A DNA stretch of 64,000 nucleotides from Candidatus Nitrospira nitrificans (GTDB taxonomy: Bacteria > Nitrospirota > Nitrospiria > Nitrospirales > Nitrospiraceae): positions 94,412-158,411 of the forward strand of contig NZ_CZPZ01000002.1 of the NCBI RefSeq assembly GCF_001458775.1. The letters are read 5' to 3'. The notes under the pieces are model-generated. The model was not told where the DNA came from. It saw nothing but the letters and a program-made list of their open reading frames with translations, and ran no database searches. Of this stretch, positions 42,423 through 50,763 are shown one piece after another. A program made the translations under genes and the position numbers. Numbering within the stretch: position 1 is the first letter of the stretch; every line of letters begins with the position of its first letter.

Positions 42423-42450
42423 TTGACAGATCTCCAAGGAAACTTATAGT
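42423..42450 (+). promoter_or_regulatory. Sigma-70 promoter of the TetR-HlyD-ABC operon
   Basis: TTGACA (42423-42428) and TATAGT (42445-42450) are separated by 16 bases. The region overlapping the -10 and beyond (AGTACTAATACAG...CATAGTAT, 42448-42473) is an imperfect palindrome and may be the TetR operator. Confidence 0.65.
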
Positions 42451-42484
42451 ACTAATACAGTTTTCATAGTATCTTTCAGGTGTA

Positions 42485-43114
42485 ATGTCGTCACGTAGAT
42501 TCAGGCCGCGAGAAACGTCAGTCGATCATGCCGCAGCTCGAAGAGTGATCGCCGCGGCTCGCCGTCAGTTCTTTGCGCATGGATTTCGATCGGTGAGCAT
42601 GAATGATCTTGCCGCCGAATTGGCCATGAGCAAGAAGACTCTGTATGCCTGTTTTTCGAGCAAGACGGCGCTCATCGAGGCCGTCCTGAAAGACAAAGTC
42701 GGGGAGATAGAATCGGACCTTGGCCAGTTGGCGAAAGAGCAAGATTCCGATGTCGAAGTGGCGCTCCACCAGTTTCTCGGCTGTCTTCAACGGCATACCG
42801 CGGAGATTCAGCCGGCGTTTGTGAGAGACATCGGGCGTGAGACACCGGAACTGTTTCAATTCGTCGAGCGACGGCGACGCGAGCTGATCCGCCGTTATTT
42901 CGGGGCGCTTTTCGAGAATGGGAAGAAAGCGGGCATGATTCGAACGGACATTCCTACCCATCTCATCATCGAGATTTTGCTTGGCGCGGTCCAAGCCGTC
43001 ATGAATCCGCCCAAGCTGATGGAACTCGGTTTGACGCTGGAGACCGGCTACTCGTCCGTCATCCGCATCATTTTGGAGGGATCGTTTGTCGCCAAGCCGA
43101 AAGCGGTGAACTGA
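42485..43114 (+). CDS. TetR/AcrR family regulator
   Basis: A 209-residue protein. The N-terminal HTH is VIAAARRQFFAHGFRSVSMNDLAAELAMSKKTLYACFSSK, typical of the family. The C-terminal ligand region is helical. It is the first gene of an operon with an HlyD-type adaptor and an ABC exporter, so it probably represses that exporter until it binds a substrate. A good promoter with a palindrome lies just upstream, consistent with autoregulation. Confidence 0.85.
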   Translation: MSSRRFRPRETSVDHAAARRVIAAARRQFFAHGFRSVSMNDLAAELAMSKKTLYACFSSKTALIEAVLKDKVGEIESDLGQLAKEQDSDVEVALHQFLGCLQRHTAEIQPAFVRDIGRETPELFQFVERRRRELIRRYFGALFENGKKAGMIRTDIPTHLIIEILLGAVQAVMNPPKLMELGLTLETGYSSVIRIILEGSFVAKPKAVN

Positions 43115-43152
43115 TGCGTCATGGCGGAGGGAGCCCCATGCAGATTCTCTAT

Positions 43153-43274
43153 CAGGATGCTCAAAAAGTCCGCCAGCGGCGTTCTCGCATCGCTCAGAGG
43201 CTCAACGTACCGAAGCGTACGCCTCGCCTCCTCGCTTGCTGCGGCCTTGCTGGACGGCCTTTTTGAGCATCCTG
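43153..43274. repeat. Dispersed element A, most compact copy
   Basis: A 122-bp element with terminal inverted repeats CAGGATGCTCAAAAAG and CTTTTTGAGCATCCTG (perfect 16 bp). It lies between the tetR stop and the HlyD-type start, in the same transcript. Confidence 0.85.
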
Positions 43275-43330
43275 CGCAGCTAGTTGATGTCGTCCAAAAC
43301 CACGATGCCTGTCCCGGCAACAGGAGTAAA

Positions 43331-44305
43331 ATGAACTTTTCCGCAGTCTGCTATGTCGTTCTCGCGCTGACGGTGGGGAGTGTGTTGCCTGGGTGCCGTC
43401 AGCCTCCCTCTGATCTGGTCCAAGGCTACGTCGAAGGAGAGTACATCTATGTCGCCTCGCCCCACGGCGGGGCCTTGGCTTCGCTGTCGGTCCGGCGCGG
43501 AACGCAGGTCGGCGCCGGTGATCCCCTGTTCGCGCTGGAAGAGGTCTCGGAGAAAGCGGCCAGAGACGAAGCAGCGCGGAAGTTGAGCCAAGCACGGGCG
43601 AATCTTGAAGACAGGAAAAAGGGTAAACGACCATCCGAGATTGAATCCCTCCGGGCCCAGCTCAAACAGGCCCAAGTCGCGCTGCGGCTGTCGCAGCGCG
43701 AAGTCGCGCGCCAAGAAGGACTCGCGGCGGTGCCCGGCGCGGCGGTAGAGCTCGAGGTGGATCGCGCGCGATCATCGTGGGATCACAACCAGCAGCGAGT
43801 CGCCCAGCTTGAAGCCGATCTACATACGGCGCTCTTGGGTTCCCGCGCCGATCAAGTGGTTGCGGCCGAGGCCGAGGTCCGCGCCAAGGAAGCGGCGCTG
43901 GCCAGGGCGGAGTGGGATCTGGCGCAGAAGCGCCAGGTTGCGCCGAAAGCCGGGTTCGTATTCGACACCCTGTACCGGGAAGGTGAATGGGTGCCGGCGG
44001 GCCGCCCTGTCGTTGTCCTACTGCCGCCCGCTCACATCAAGGTGCGGGCATTCGTGTCTCAAGCGAGGCTTGGGACGATCAAGCTTGGCGATCCGGTGCA
44101 GGTCATGGTCGATGGTGTGCAGGGCTCGATTCATGGGAAGGTCGGCTACATTTCACCGCGGGCCGAATATACGCCACCCGTCATCTACAGCCAGGGAAGC
44201 CGTGAGAAATTGGTCTTCATGGTTGAAGTGCTGTTCGACCAGGCTGCGGCGGCCGATTTGCATCCTGGTCAACCGGTGGACGTGCGATTCGGGGCTGTCC
44301 AATGA
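43331..44305 (+). CDS. HlyD-type membrane-fusion/adaptor protein
   Basis: A 324-residue protein. I chose the ATG at 43331 because CAGGAG precedes it; the longer frame runs through the repeat. It begins MNFSAVCYVVLALTVGSVLPGC, a lipoprotein signal with lipobox LPGC. A lipoyl-like half follows (YIYVASPHGGALASLSVRRGTQVGAGDPLFAL), then a coiled coil (~80-185, KLSQARANLEDRK) and a beta-barrel (VRAFVSQARLGTIKLGDPVQVMVDG). It couples the ABC exporter to an outer channel. It overlaps the ABC ATPase gene by four bases. Confidence 0.85.
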   Translation: MNFSAVCYVVLALTVGSVLPGCRQPPSDLVQGYVEGEYIYVASPHGGALASLSVRRGTQVGAGDPLFALEEVSEKAARDEAARKLSQARANLEDRKKGKRPSEIESLRAQLKQAQVALRLSQREVARQEGLAAVPGAAVELEVDRARSSWDHNQQRVAQLEADLHTALLGSRADQVVAAEAEVRAKEAALARAEWDLAQKRQVAPKAGFVFDTLYREGEWVPAGRPVVVLLPPAHIKVRAFVSQARLGTIKLGDPVQVMVDGVQGSIHGKVGYISPRAEYTPPVIYSQGSREKLVFMVEVLFDQAAAADLHPGQPVDVRFGAVQ

Positions 44306-45243
44306 CAGGGGATCGAAACGGAGGGCCGTTCGTCATCGATGTGCATGGGATGACAAAGCGGTTCGGTTCGCGCGTCGTCGTCGATCACATCGGGTTGCAA
44401 GTGCGTCAAGGAGAGATTTATGGCTTTCTTGGACCGAACGGCAGCGGGAAGACCACCTTTATCCGGATGCTCTGCGGACTTCTGCGGGCGGATGAAGGCA
44501 GCGGGACCTGTCTGGGCTATGACGTGATCGGCCAGAGCGAAGCGATCAAAGCCGCCGTCGGCTACATGACCCAGCGGTTCAGCTTCTATGAGGACCTGAG
44601 CATCGCCGAGAATCTGGACTTCGTTGGGCGCATGTTCGGGATTCCCCACCGGCGCGAGGCGGTGGAACGGAGCCTCGAACGGCTGGGTCTCGCCGGTCGG
44701 CGGCAACAACTTGCCGGTCAACTCTCCGGGGGCTGGAAGCAGCGACTGGCGCTGGCCGCTTGCTTGATCCATCAGCCGCGGCTCCTCCTGCTCGACGAGC
44801 CGACGGCGGGCGTCGATCCCAAAGCGAGACGGGAATTCTGGGAACAGATCCACGAACTGGCCGCCGACGGGCTCACGTTTCTGATCACCACGCATTACAT
44901 GGATGAAGCCGAGCGCTGCCACCGACTCGCCTATATCGCCTACGGAAAGCTGCTCGCGGATGGGACTGTCTCCGACGTGATTCAGCAGGCGCGGCTCACG
45001 ACCTGGTCGGTCACTGGTCCGGACCTCCATCGACTGGCCGTGAACATTCGTCGACAGCCCGGGGTCCGACAGGCGGTGGCGTTCGGGGATCGACTGCACG
45101 TCAGCGGCGACGACCCGGACGCGCTGGAAACAGCGGTGGCGGCGTTTCGCGCGACTCCTTATGAATGGCATCGGGTGGACACCGGGCTTGAAGAGGTGTT
45201 CATCCATCTTATGCAACACGCGTCGGATAACGTTGCATCATGA
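44302..45243 (+). CDS. ABC transporter ATP-binding protein
   Basis: A 313-residue ATPase: Walker A GPNGSGKTT, Q-loop region MTQRFSFYEDL, signature LSGGWKQRLALA, Walker B LLLLDEPTAGVDP and H-loop TTHYMDEAE. The C-terminal ~70 residues form an extra domain (DUF4162-like) of the ABC-2 exporter class. It works with the permease (45240-46382) and HlyD-type adaptor. The stop overlaps the permease start by four bases. Confidence 0.9.
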   Translation: MTGDRNGGPFVIDVHGMTKRFGSRVVVDHIGLQVRQGEIYGFLGPNGSGKTTFIRMLCGLLRADEGSGTCLGYDVIGQSEAIKAAVGYMTQRFSFYEDLSIAENLDFVGRMFGIPHRREAVERSLERLGLAGRRQQLAGQLSGGWKQRLALAACLIHQPRLLLLDEPTAGVDPKARREFWEQIHELAADGLTFLITTHYMDEAERCHRLAYIAYGKLLADGTVSDVIQQARLTTWSVTGPDLHRLAVNIRRQPGVRQAVAFGDRLHVSGDDPDALETAVAAFRATPYEWHRVDTGLEEVFIHLMQHASDNVAS

Positions 45244-46382
45244 ACGCGCGCTCGGCATTTTCAGGTTCCCGTTTTTGGGCGATCGTCGTGAAGGAATTCA
45301 TTCAGATGCGTCGCGACCGCGTGACCTTCGGGATGATAGTCGGCATCCCGTTGATCCAGCTCGTCCTCTTCGGTTTCGCGATCAACGCGGATCCGAAGCA
45401 CCTGCCGACAGCGGTGTTGCTGGCCGACCACGGCCCTCATGGGCGGAGCATCCTGCAAGCGATTCGCAACAGCGACTACTTCGAGTTCGTCCGCATGGTG
45501 GCGACCCAACAGGAAGCGGACAATGTGTTGGCGCGTGGAGAAGCGCAGTTTGTCGTCAACATTCCCCAGAACTTTTCGCGCGACGTGCTTCGCGGCGAGC
45601 GACCGGCGATCCTCGTTGAGGCCGACGCAACCGATCCGGCCGCGACCAGCAATGCCATCGGCTCATTGCGCCGGTTGATGACGACCGCGCTCCAACGGGA
45701 TCTGACGGGTCCCTTGGCCTATCTTGCGGGAACCGACGACCCGATCGATTTGCGGGTCCACGCGCGCTATAACCCCGAAGCGATCACGCAATACAACATT
45801 GTGCCCGGGCTGATGGGTGTCGTGCTGACCATGACGATGGTGATGATCACCGGCCTGGCGATCACGCGGGAACGGGAACGGGGCACGATGGAAAATCTCC
45901 TCTCGATGCCGACGAGGCCGTTTGAAGTCATGATCGGGAAGGTGTTGCCGTACGTCCTCGTGGGCTATATCCAAGTGATACTGATTCTGCTGGCGTCTCA
46001 TCTGCTGTTCAGCGTGCCGGTGTACGGCAATGTTCCCATGCTGTTCGTGTCGGCCTTGGTCTTCATTGTGGCCAACCTGGCGATGGGCATCACGTTTTCC
46101 ACCTTGGCGCAGAACCAATTGCAGGCCGTGCAGCTGTCGTTTTTTTTCTTTTTGCCCTCCCTCCTGTTGTCGGGGTTCATGTTCCCGTTTCGAGGCATGC
46201 CGCAATGGGCGCAATCGATCGGCGAGGTGTTGCCTCTCACGCACTTTCTGCGGATTGTGCGGGGGGTCATGCTGAAGGGCAATGGCGTGGAGGAGGTCGC
46301 GCTCCAGCTCTGGCCGATCGCCCTATTCGCGGTCGTGGTGTTGGCGATCGGGGTCAAGCGGTATCGCCAGACACTGGATTAA
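45240..46382 (+). CDS. ABC-2 type permease (YhhJ-like)
   Basis: A 380-residue permease. A first membrane helix (VTFGMIVGIPLIQLVLFGFAI) is followed by a large extracytoplasmic domain (~45-180) and a cluster of five helices beginning VPGLMGVVLTMTMVMITGLAI. The conserved ERERGTMENLLSMPTRPFEVMIGKVLPY motif is the ABC-2 signature. Together with the HlyD-type and ATPase genes it makes a YhiI/YhhJ-like drug exporter. Only one permease gene is present. Confidence 0.9.
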   Translation: MNARSAFSGSRFWAIVVKEFIQMRRDRVTFGMIVGIPLIQLVLFGFAINADPKHLPTAVLLADHGPHGRSILQAIRNSDYFEFVRMVATQQEADNVLARGEAQFVVNIPQNFSRDVLRGERPAILVEADATDPAATSNAIGSLRRLMTTALQRDLTGPLAYLAGTDDPIDLRVHARYNPEAITQYNIVPGLMGVVLTMTMVMITGLAITRERERGTMENLLSMPTRPFEVMIGKVLPYVLVGYIQVILILLASHLLFSVPVYGNVPMLFVSALVFIVANLAMGITFSTLAQNQLQAVQLSFFFFLPSLLLSGFMFPFRGMPQWAQSIGEVLPLTHFLRIVRGVMLKGNGVEEVALQLWPIALFAVVVLAIGVKRYRQTLD

Positions 46383-46462
46383 CCCACGACACCGTCTTCT
46401 CTGACGAATCAATCCATCGGAATACCTGCAGCCCAGCCCGTGAAGATGGCGAGCTGAACAGT

Positions 46463-46495
46463 GCCGCTCCTTCGGCACCGTGCTGCGGGATCGGC
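46463..46495 (+). promoter_or_regulatory. Enhancer-like half-site array (candidate activator site 2)
   Basis: GCCG-N6-CGGC-N5-GCTG-N6-CGGC. The third half-site has one change. The CGGC half-site at 46473 lies 122 bases before the -24 GG. Confidence 0.65.
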
Positions 46496-46593
46496 AGATC
46501 ACCTTAAACTCCTTCAGTCTCAGGGTCTCCCTCGGCCATGTATCTTCACAAGTATTCCCACTACTTGGATAGTGCCAGCTATTCAAGTTGCTC

Positions 46594-46609
46594 CGGCATA
46601 CATGTTGCG
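46594..46609 (+). promoter_or_regulatory. Sigma-54 promoter orphaned by the IS30 element
   Basis: CGGCATA-CATG-TTGCG: GG at 46595-46596 and GC at 46607-46608 keep the 12-base register. The predicted start of transcription (about 46620) is just before the IS30 left end at 46634, so the original downstream gene now lies beyond the insertion (47627). Confidence 0.65.
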
Positions 46610-46633
46610 CATCCCAATACATGAATCCTTGAA

Positions 46634-47596
46634 TTCTAACTCCAAGTGCGACACTACCGGCCCGGATGGGCTACGGGGTTGCCATGTCAACGAGATCCTA
46701 TCGTCACATGAGTGCGGAAGACCGTGAGACGTTGAGCGTGGGCTTGGCCCATGGCCATTCGTTGCGGATGATGGCCAGCGTGTTGGGGCGCGCCCCCAGC
46801 ACCATCAGCCGCGAGTCGGCTCGCAACACCACGCGAGGCCATCCCTATCGAGCCTGTACAGCACAGATACGGGCGACTGCGCGAGCGTGGCAGCCGCGAC
46901 GACCGCGCAAAACTCCTGGATCCCTGGCTCTGGCAGTACGTGAGGACGCATCTAGTCGAGAGCTGCTCGCCCGAACAGATTGCGGGGCGCCGTCGACCCA
47001 CGTATCCTGACAGCATGCGGAAACAGCTCGGGCGCGAGGGACAGACCACCGTGGCCAGCTTCCCAATAGGACGCCGATCACGGCGCGTCCCGCCGAGGTG
47101 GCAACCCGCACGGTGCCCGGTCACTGGGAGGGCGACTTGATCAAGGGTGCGCGCAATGGGTCGGCCGTCGGCACCCTGGTGGAGCGGATCACACGCCTGG
47201 TCATCCTGGCCAAGATGAACGGAACCGATGCCACGAGTGCCCGCCAGGGTTTCACCAAGAAACTCCGGCATGTGCCTGCGATGCTGCGCAAAACGCTGAC
47301 CTATGATCGCGGGAAAGAGAGGGCCGAGCATGAACGCCTGGCCGAGCGGCTCGCGATCAAAATCTCCTTTGCCGATCCGTACAGCCCCTGGCAACGCGAC
47401 ACCAATGAGAACACAAATGGGTTGTTGCGCCAGTACCTCCCCAAGGGGACGGACTCGTCGGGTTGCACCCAGCGCGAGTTGAACGCCATTGCCCATCGTC
47501 TCAACACGCGCCCACGCACATGTCTGGACTTCTCGACGCCCGTGGAAGTCTGCGCGCAACTGCGTCAGTATTCACCCGTTGCACTTGGAACTTGAA
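46634..47596 (+). mobile_element. IS30-family insertion element, degraded
   Basis: A 963-bp element. Imperfect terminal inverted repeats are at 46634-46652 (TTCTAACTCCAAGTGCGAC) and 47578-47596 (GTTGCACTTGGAACTTGAA); 14 of 19 positions agree. The body holds a broken IS30 transposase. I see no clear target duplication. Confidence 0.75.
46684..47595 (+). pseudogene. IS30 family transposase, frameshifted and shortened
   Basis: The N-terminal part reads RSYRHMSAEDRETLSVGLAHG and APSTISRESARN, an HTH. After an extra A near 46908 the correct frame continues as LLDPWLWQYVRTHLVESCSPEQIAGRRR. A middle part of ~40 residues typical of IS30 (SHETIY region) is missing. The frame then returns to RTVPGHWEGDLIKG (first Asp), TYDRGKE (second Asp) and NENTNGLLRQYLPKGTD (Glu). 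The catalytic triad is present, but the gene cannot make a normal enzyme. Confidence 0.8.
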
Positions 47597-47626
47597 ACCG
47601 CCACCTTTAAATAAGAGAGGGTGATC

Positions 47627-47731
47627 GTGGCAACCATAGGATTATCCCAGAAGAAGTTGAAAGTCCTGGAGAACCGTACTGACTCGATCCGTTGTCCCAG
47701 ATGCATGGGACTTAGGGAAACGTCAAACTAA
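47627..47731 (+). pseudogene. Truncated zinc-ribbon ORF, separated from its promoter by IS30
   Basis: A GTG start with GAGAGGGT upstream gives 34 residues ending DSIRCPRCMGLRETSN. This matches the first part of the zinc-ribbon gene at 52211 (MATxxxSxKK...IRCxRCxGL). The C-terminal half with the second Cys pair is missing. The homologous upstream promoter for it lies on the other side of IS30 at 46594. So an intact copy was probably cut by IS30 and then decayed. Confidence 0.7.
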
Positions 47732-47752
47732 AACGAACAGAGGAGGAACATA

Positions 47753-48667
47753 ATGAAGGCAAAGTTGATAAGTTTCGGCGTGATGGTCTTGAGCTTGTTG
47801 ATAGTGGCCCCCTACGGGTTTGCTGACGAAACAGGCAATCATGGTGTTGCCGCGCCGACAAAGGTCAGCGGCGTTGTTTCAAAAGTGCAATCAGGCCTTA
47901 TCCACGTGAAAACATCTTGGGGATCGATGACCTTTTCATTGCCGGGTTCCGAGAAGCTGAAAGTCGGTGAAGAGGTGGAGATGCAGGTGAATGAGAACAA
48001 TGCCGTGATCGACGTTCATCGAAAAGGAGAACCCGCTCATTTCCATCGGTATGTCACTGGGGACTTGGTCTACACGTCGTCCGACCGGAGAGAAATCAAG
48101 CTCTGGACTCCTGAAGGCGAAAAGAGCTTCGATGTGCAGGCAGGCCGTTCAAAACTCGCACAATTTCAAGAGGGTGCGCCAGTCACCATTGAGCTGAATG
48201 AAGAGGGAAAACTGATCGACATTCATAAATTCACCGTCGAAATGGTCGTCAGTGATAATCCACGCACGCGACCGGGGTATCGAATTCAAGCTCACGGGAC
48301 GGTCGAGAAGATTCAGTCAGGTCTCATCTTCATTAAGACTCCCACCGGACGGTATACCGTCCCGGGCAAGCTCGTGCCATCCAATGCGGCGGTCGGTGAT
48401 GAAGTCATGCTGTGGATCAATGAAGAAGGATTGGTCATCGACGGACATGGGGAGAAGCGGCAGGCAGGTCTCCACCGTCTGGTGTTCGGCAAGTTGGTCT
48501 ATGTCGGCAGGGATAAAAAGCAAATCAAATTACGGACTCCGGAAGGCGAGAAAGTGTTTCCGTTGGAACGCCTGGAAGTCAAGGCCAAGGTCATCCCTGA
48601 AGGATCGAACGTCGTCGTCGAACTTAACGAGGAAGGCACCGTCATTGAGCTGAAGAAGGCTCAATAA
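47753..48667 (+). CDS. Exported protein with duplicated beta modules
   Basis: A 304-residue protein behind an AGAGGAGG ribosome site, with a signal peptide (MKAKLISFGVMVLSLLIVAPYGFA). It has a tandem duplication: module A (VSGVVSKVQSGLIHVKTSWGS / AHGTVEKIQSGLIFIKTPTGR) and module B (YTSSDRREIKLWTPEGEKSF / YVGRDKKQIKLRTPEGEKVF), each followed by VELNEEGxxIxI. These are probably small beta-barrels in the periplasm. No known family is recognised. The frame stays open beyond its stop codon for another 58 codons. Confidence 0.7.
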   Translation: MKAKLISFGVMVLSLLIVAPYGFADETGNHGVAAPTKVSGVVSKVQSGLIHVKTSWGSMTFSLPGSEKLKVGEEVEMQVNENNAVIDVHRKGEPAHFHRYVTGDLVYTSSDRREIKLWTPEGEKSFDVQAGRSKLAQFQEGAPVTIELNEEGKLIDIHKFTVEMVVSDNPRTRPGYRIQAHGTVEKIQSGLIFIKTPTGRYTVPGKLVPSNAAVGDEVMLWINEEGLVIDGHGEKRQAGLHRLVFGKLVYVGRDKKQIKLRTPEGEKVFPLERLEVKAKVIPEGSNVVVELNEEGTVIELKKAQ

Positions 48668-48718
48668 GATCAACGGAATCAGACGGTCGGCACGTTGAAC
48701 AGCGTGGTTCTCGATACC

Positions 48719-48844
48719 ATGAGTGGGAATGTTGTAGCCGTGGTCGTCGGACTTCCTCTATCCAACGACCGCTCAGCGCTGGAAAGCGCGGTTACACCAC
48801 AAATCAGGGACATCGTGAAAGGCATAGAGGAACAGACTCAATGA
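48719..48844 (+). CDS. Possible 41-residue ORF, low support
   Basis: The ATG at 48719 gives MSGNVVAVVVGLPLSNDRSAL then AVTPQIRDIVKGIEEQTQ. It is in the same frame as the 47753 gene and open right from its stop. It has no ribosome site. It could be a fragment of a lost C-terminal domain. Confidence 0.2.
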   Translation: MSGNVVAVVVGLPLSNDRSALESAVTPQIRDIVKGIEEQTQ

Positions 48845-49025
48845 ACGGCTGATGGCAAACTCGATCATGGTCCAATAGGAAGTAGCGGTCTATAGCAATG
48901 ATCCTGCCACGAATAGTTGGTCGGGATTCCGGTGATGCCGATACCCCGGCTAAGCTATGCCGGGGTATCGTGGGCAATCATCTTTACCTCGCATTCAATC
49001 CGCAGGGATTACGGGTGTGCCCGGC

Positions 49026-49904
49026 TCACCGGGCAAGTGGCTCGGACGAGCCCACTTGCCCGAAGCGGCCGTTGTTGAAATCGTACGAGGCCTGGCGAAT
49101 TTCCGCCTCGCTGTTCATGACGAACGGGCCATAGCCCACCACCGGCTCATCGATGGGCTCGCCTGTCAAGATGAGCACGATCGCCTCGCGATCAGCGTGG
49201 AGAGTGACGTCGCTCCCGTCGCGCTCAAACCGAACAATCTCTGCTTCATCTACGGTCTGCGCGCCGTTGATGAGCACGTTTCCGGAGAGCACCGCCATCA
49301 TGGCGGTATGCCCTTCAGGAAGGTTCAGCGTGAGATCGGTGGCTCGATCGAGGCGCAGATCCCAGAGGTTGACGGCTGTGAATGTGCGAGCCGGTCCACG
49401 GACCGCGTGGAATTCTCCCGCGATGACCCGTGCCGTTCCACCCGCCAAAGGGACGACCGGAATGTCGCGGCTGGTAATAGCCTGGTAGCCGGGAGGATTC
49501 ATTTTGTCCTTTGCCGGAAGATTCACCCACAGTTGGACCATGCGGAAGGGGCCTCCTGTCTTGCTGTAGCTCGGCGAGTGGAATTCCTCATGGATGATGC
49601 CGCGAGCGGCGGTCATCCATTGGACGTCACCCGGTCCGATGACTCCGCCGTTCCCGGCCGAATCCCGGTGCGCGACCTCTCCGTCATAGACGATCGTCAC
49701 GGTTTCAAAGCCGCGATGCGGGTGCTGCCCCACGCCTCGTGGACGGTCGGTGGGATCGAACCGATGCGGACCCGCATAATCGAACAGCAAAAACGGGCTG
49801 ACGGCCGCGCTGTCGTGATGGTAGGAAAACAGCGATCGCACGGGGAACCCGTCCCCGACCCAATGGCTACCGTCTGACCGCAGAATGTCGGCAATCTTTT
49901 TCAT
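49026..49904 (-). CDS. Pirin family protein
   Basis: A 292-residue bicupin. The ATG at 49904 has GAAAGGAG upstream. The metal-binding histidines lie in QHPHRGFETVTI and in GIIHEEF. A second cupin domain spans the C-terminal half (TAVNLWDLRLDRATDLTLNLPEGHTAMMAVLSGNVLIN). Bacterial pirins act as quercetinases or redox-related regulators. It is divergent from an HxlR-type regulator that probably controls it. Confidence 0.9.
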   Translation of the reverse strand: MKKIADILRSDGSHWVGDGFPVRSLFSYHHDSAAVSPFLLFDYAGPHRFDPTDRPRGVGQHPHRGFETVTIVYDGEVAHRDSAGNGGVIGPGDVQWMTAARGIIHEEFHSPSYSKTGGPFRMVQLWVNLPAKDKMNPPGYQAITSRDIPVVPLAGGTARVIAGEFHAVRGPARTFTAVNLWDLRLDRATDLTLNLPEGHTAMMAVLSGNVLINGAQTVDEAEIVRFERDGSDVTLHADREAIVLILTGEPIDEPVVGYGPFVMNSEAEIRQASYDFNNGRFGQVGSSEPLAR

Positions 49905-50010
49905 GGGCGCTCCTTTCTCGATGCGATATCTCGAACCTTTCATCTCTCGCTGAAAGGTAGTATAGGTTCGTCTCAACAACTTTCAAGTACGGTCCAGGAG
50001 GATACTGCCA
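49905..50010. promoter_or_regulatory. Divergent regulatory region pirin/HxlR
   Basis: A short intergenic gap of 106 bases serves both genes. It contains a candidate operator region GAAAGGTAGTATAGG...CAACAACTTTCAAG with partial symmetry (GAAAG/CTTTC). It is a likely binding place for the HxlR-type regulator. Confidence 0.4.
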
Positions 50011-50343
50011 TTGGCAAAGAGCATCGGTTGTCCGACGGAGCAGACACTCGACCTGGTTTCCGGTCGGTGGAAGGTGATGGTGATCTATTGGTTGCTCAAA
50101 GGCGATCGGCGCTTTAACCGGTTGCAGCGCGATCTCAGCGGCATCTCACACCGGACACTGACGAAACAGTTACGGGAACTGGAAACCGATGGGTTGGTGG
50201 AGCGACATGATTTTGCGGAGAGACCACCGCGCGTTGCGTATCGCCTGTCGGCGCTGGGACATTCTCTCGAACCCATCCTGCTTGCGATGCATGAATGGGC
50301 GGTTGCCCATCCGCAGGTCAAGCGACAACACCGACGCTCGTGA
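50011..50343 (+). CDS. HxlR family winged-helix regulator
   Basis: A 110-residue protein starting at TTG, with AGGAGG 10 bases upstream. It begins AKSIGCPTEQTLDLVSGRWKVMVIYWLL with the redox-sensing-type Cys near residue 6, then the winged helix DLSGISHRTLTKQLRELETDGLVERHDF. This fits YodB/HypR-like thiol-stress sensors. Its divergence from pirin suggests it controls that gene and responds to quinones or oxidants. Confidence 0.85.
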   Translation: MAKSIGCPTEQTLDLVSGRWKVMVIYWLLKGDRRFNRLQRDLSGISHRTLTKQLRELETDGLVERHDFAERPPRVAYRLSALGHSLEPILLAMHEWAVAHPQVKRQHRRS

Positions 50344-50554
50344 AGAGTTGGTGGACCGAACCTCTGTCCTTATCCGACAGTTCTGCCGGCCGCAGATCGT
50401 TCATCCTATGACGATCGGTCTCGGCACCTGACGAACCTTCGTCATCTCCGTTCCAGCCCTCTCGGTGTCTGCGGCACTGATCCATTCCGAAACAACCGAC
50501 TTTCTCAAGAGAGGTCAAGACGTTAGTCCGGTGGACTGTAGCGCGGCCCGAATC

Positions 50555-50570
50555 TGGAACGCCCCTTGCC
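50555..50570 (+). promoter_or_regulatory. Sigma-54 promoter before the small ORF-doxX pair
   Basis: TGGAACG-CCCC-TTGCC, an excellent -24/-12 match with 12-base register. Its upstream area has only weak half-sites (CGGCACC at 50422), so it may be served by another activator or by a diverged array. Confidence 0.65.
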
Positions 50571-50612
50571 ATAGGTCTTGGCAGCATTGCACGAAGAATG
50601 GGAGGAGACGCC

Positions 50613-50753
50613 ATGAACGAGGTGATTCTATGGAGCTTGTGGTACGGCGCGCTCGGAGCCTTACCGCTGAGCATGACAAGGCTGTTGATCAAGAATGCGA
50701 TGGTGCGGATCACGGCTCGCTCTCGGCGGCCTGCGCTGGTTAGACGGAAATAG
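50613..50753 (+). CDS. Small membrane ORF coupled to doxX
   Basis: A 46-residue ORF with a strong ribosome site (GGGAGGAG before ATG). It reads [20 protein letters not shown] and then basic residues ([15 protein letters not shown]). One hydrophobic segment can cross the membrane. Its stop TAG is part of TAGGAGG, the ribosome site of the next gene, so translation is coupled. Confidence 0.6.
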   Translation: MNEVILWSLWYGALGALPLSMTRLLIKNAMVRITARSRRPALVRRK

Positions 50754-50763
50754 GAGGTGTCCC

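Noticed and set aside
43121..43330. 70-residue extension of the HlyD-type protein
   Set aside because: The extension is read through element A; the ATG at 43331 has its own ribosome site and a lipoprotein signal.
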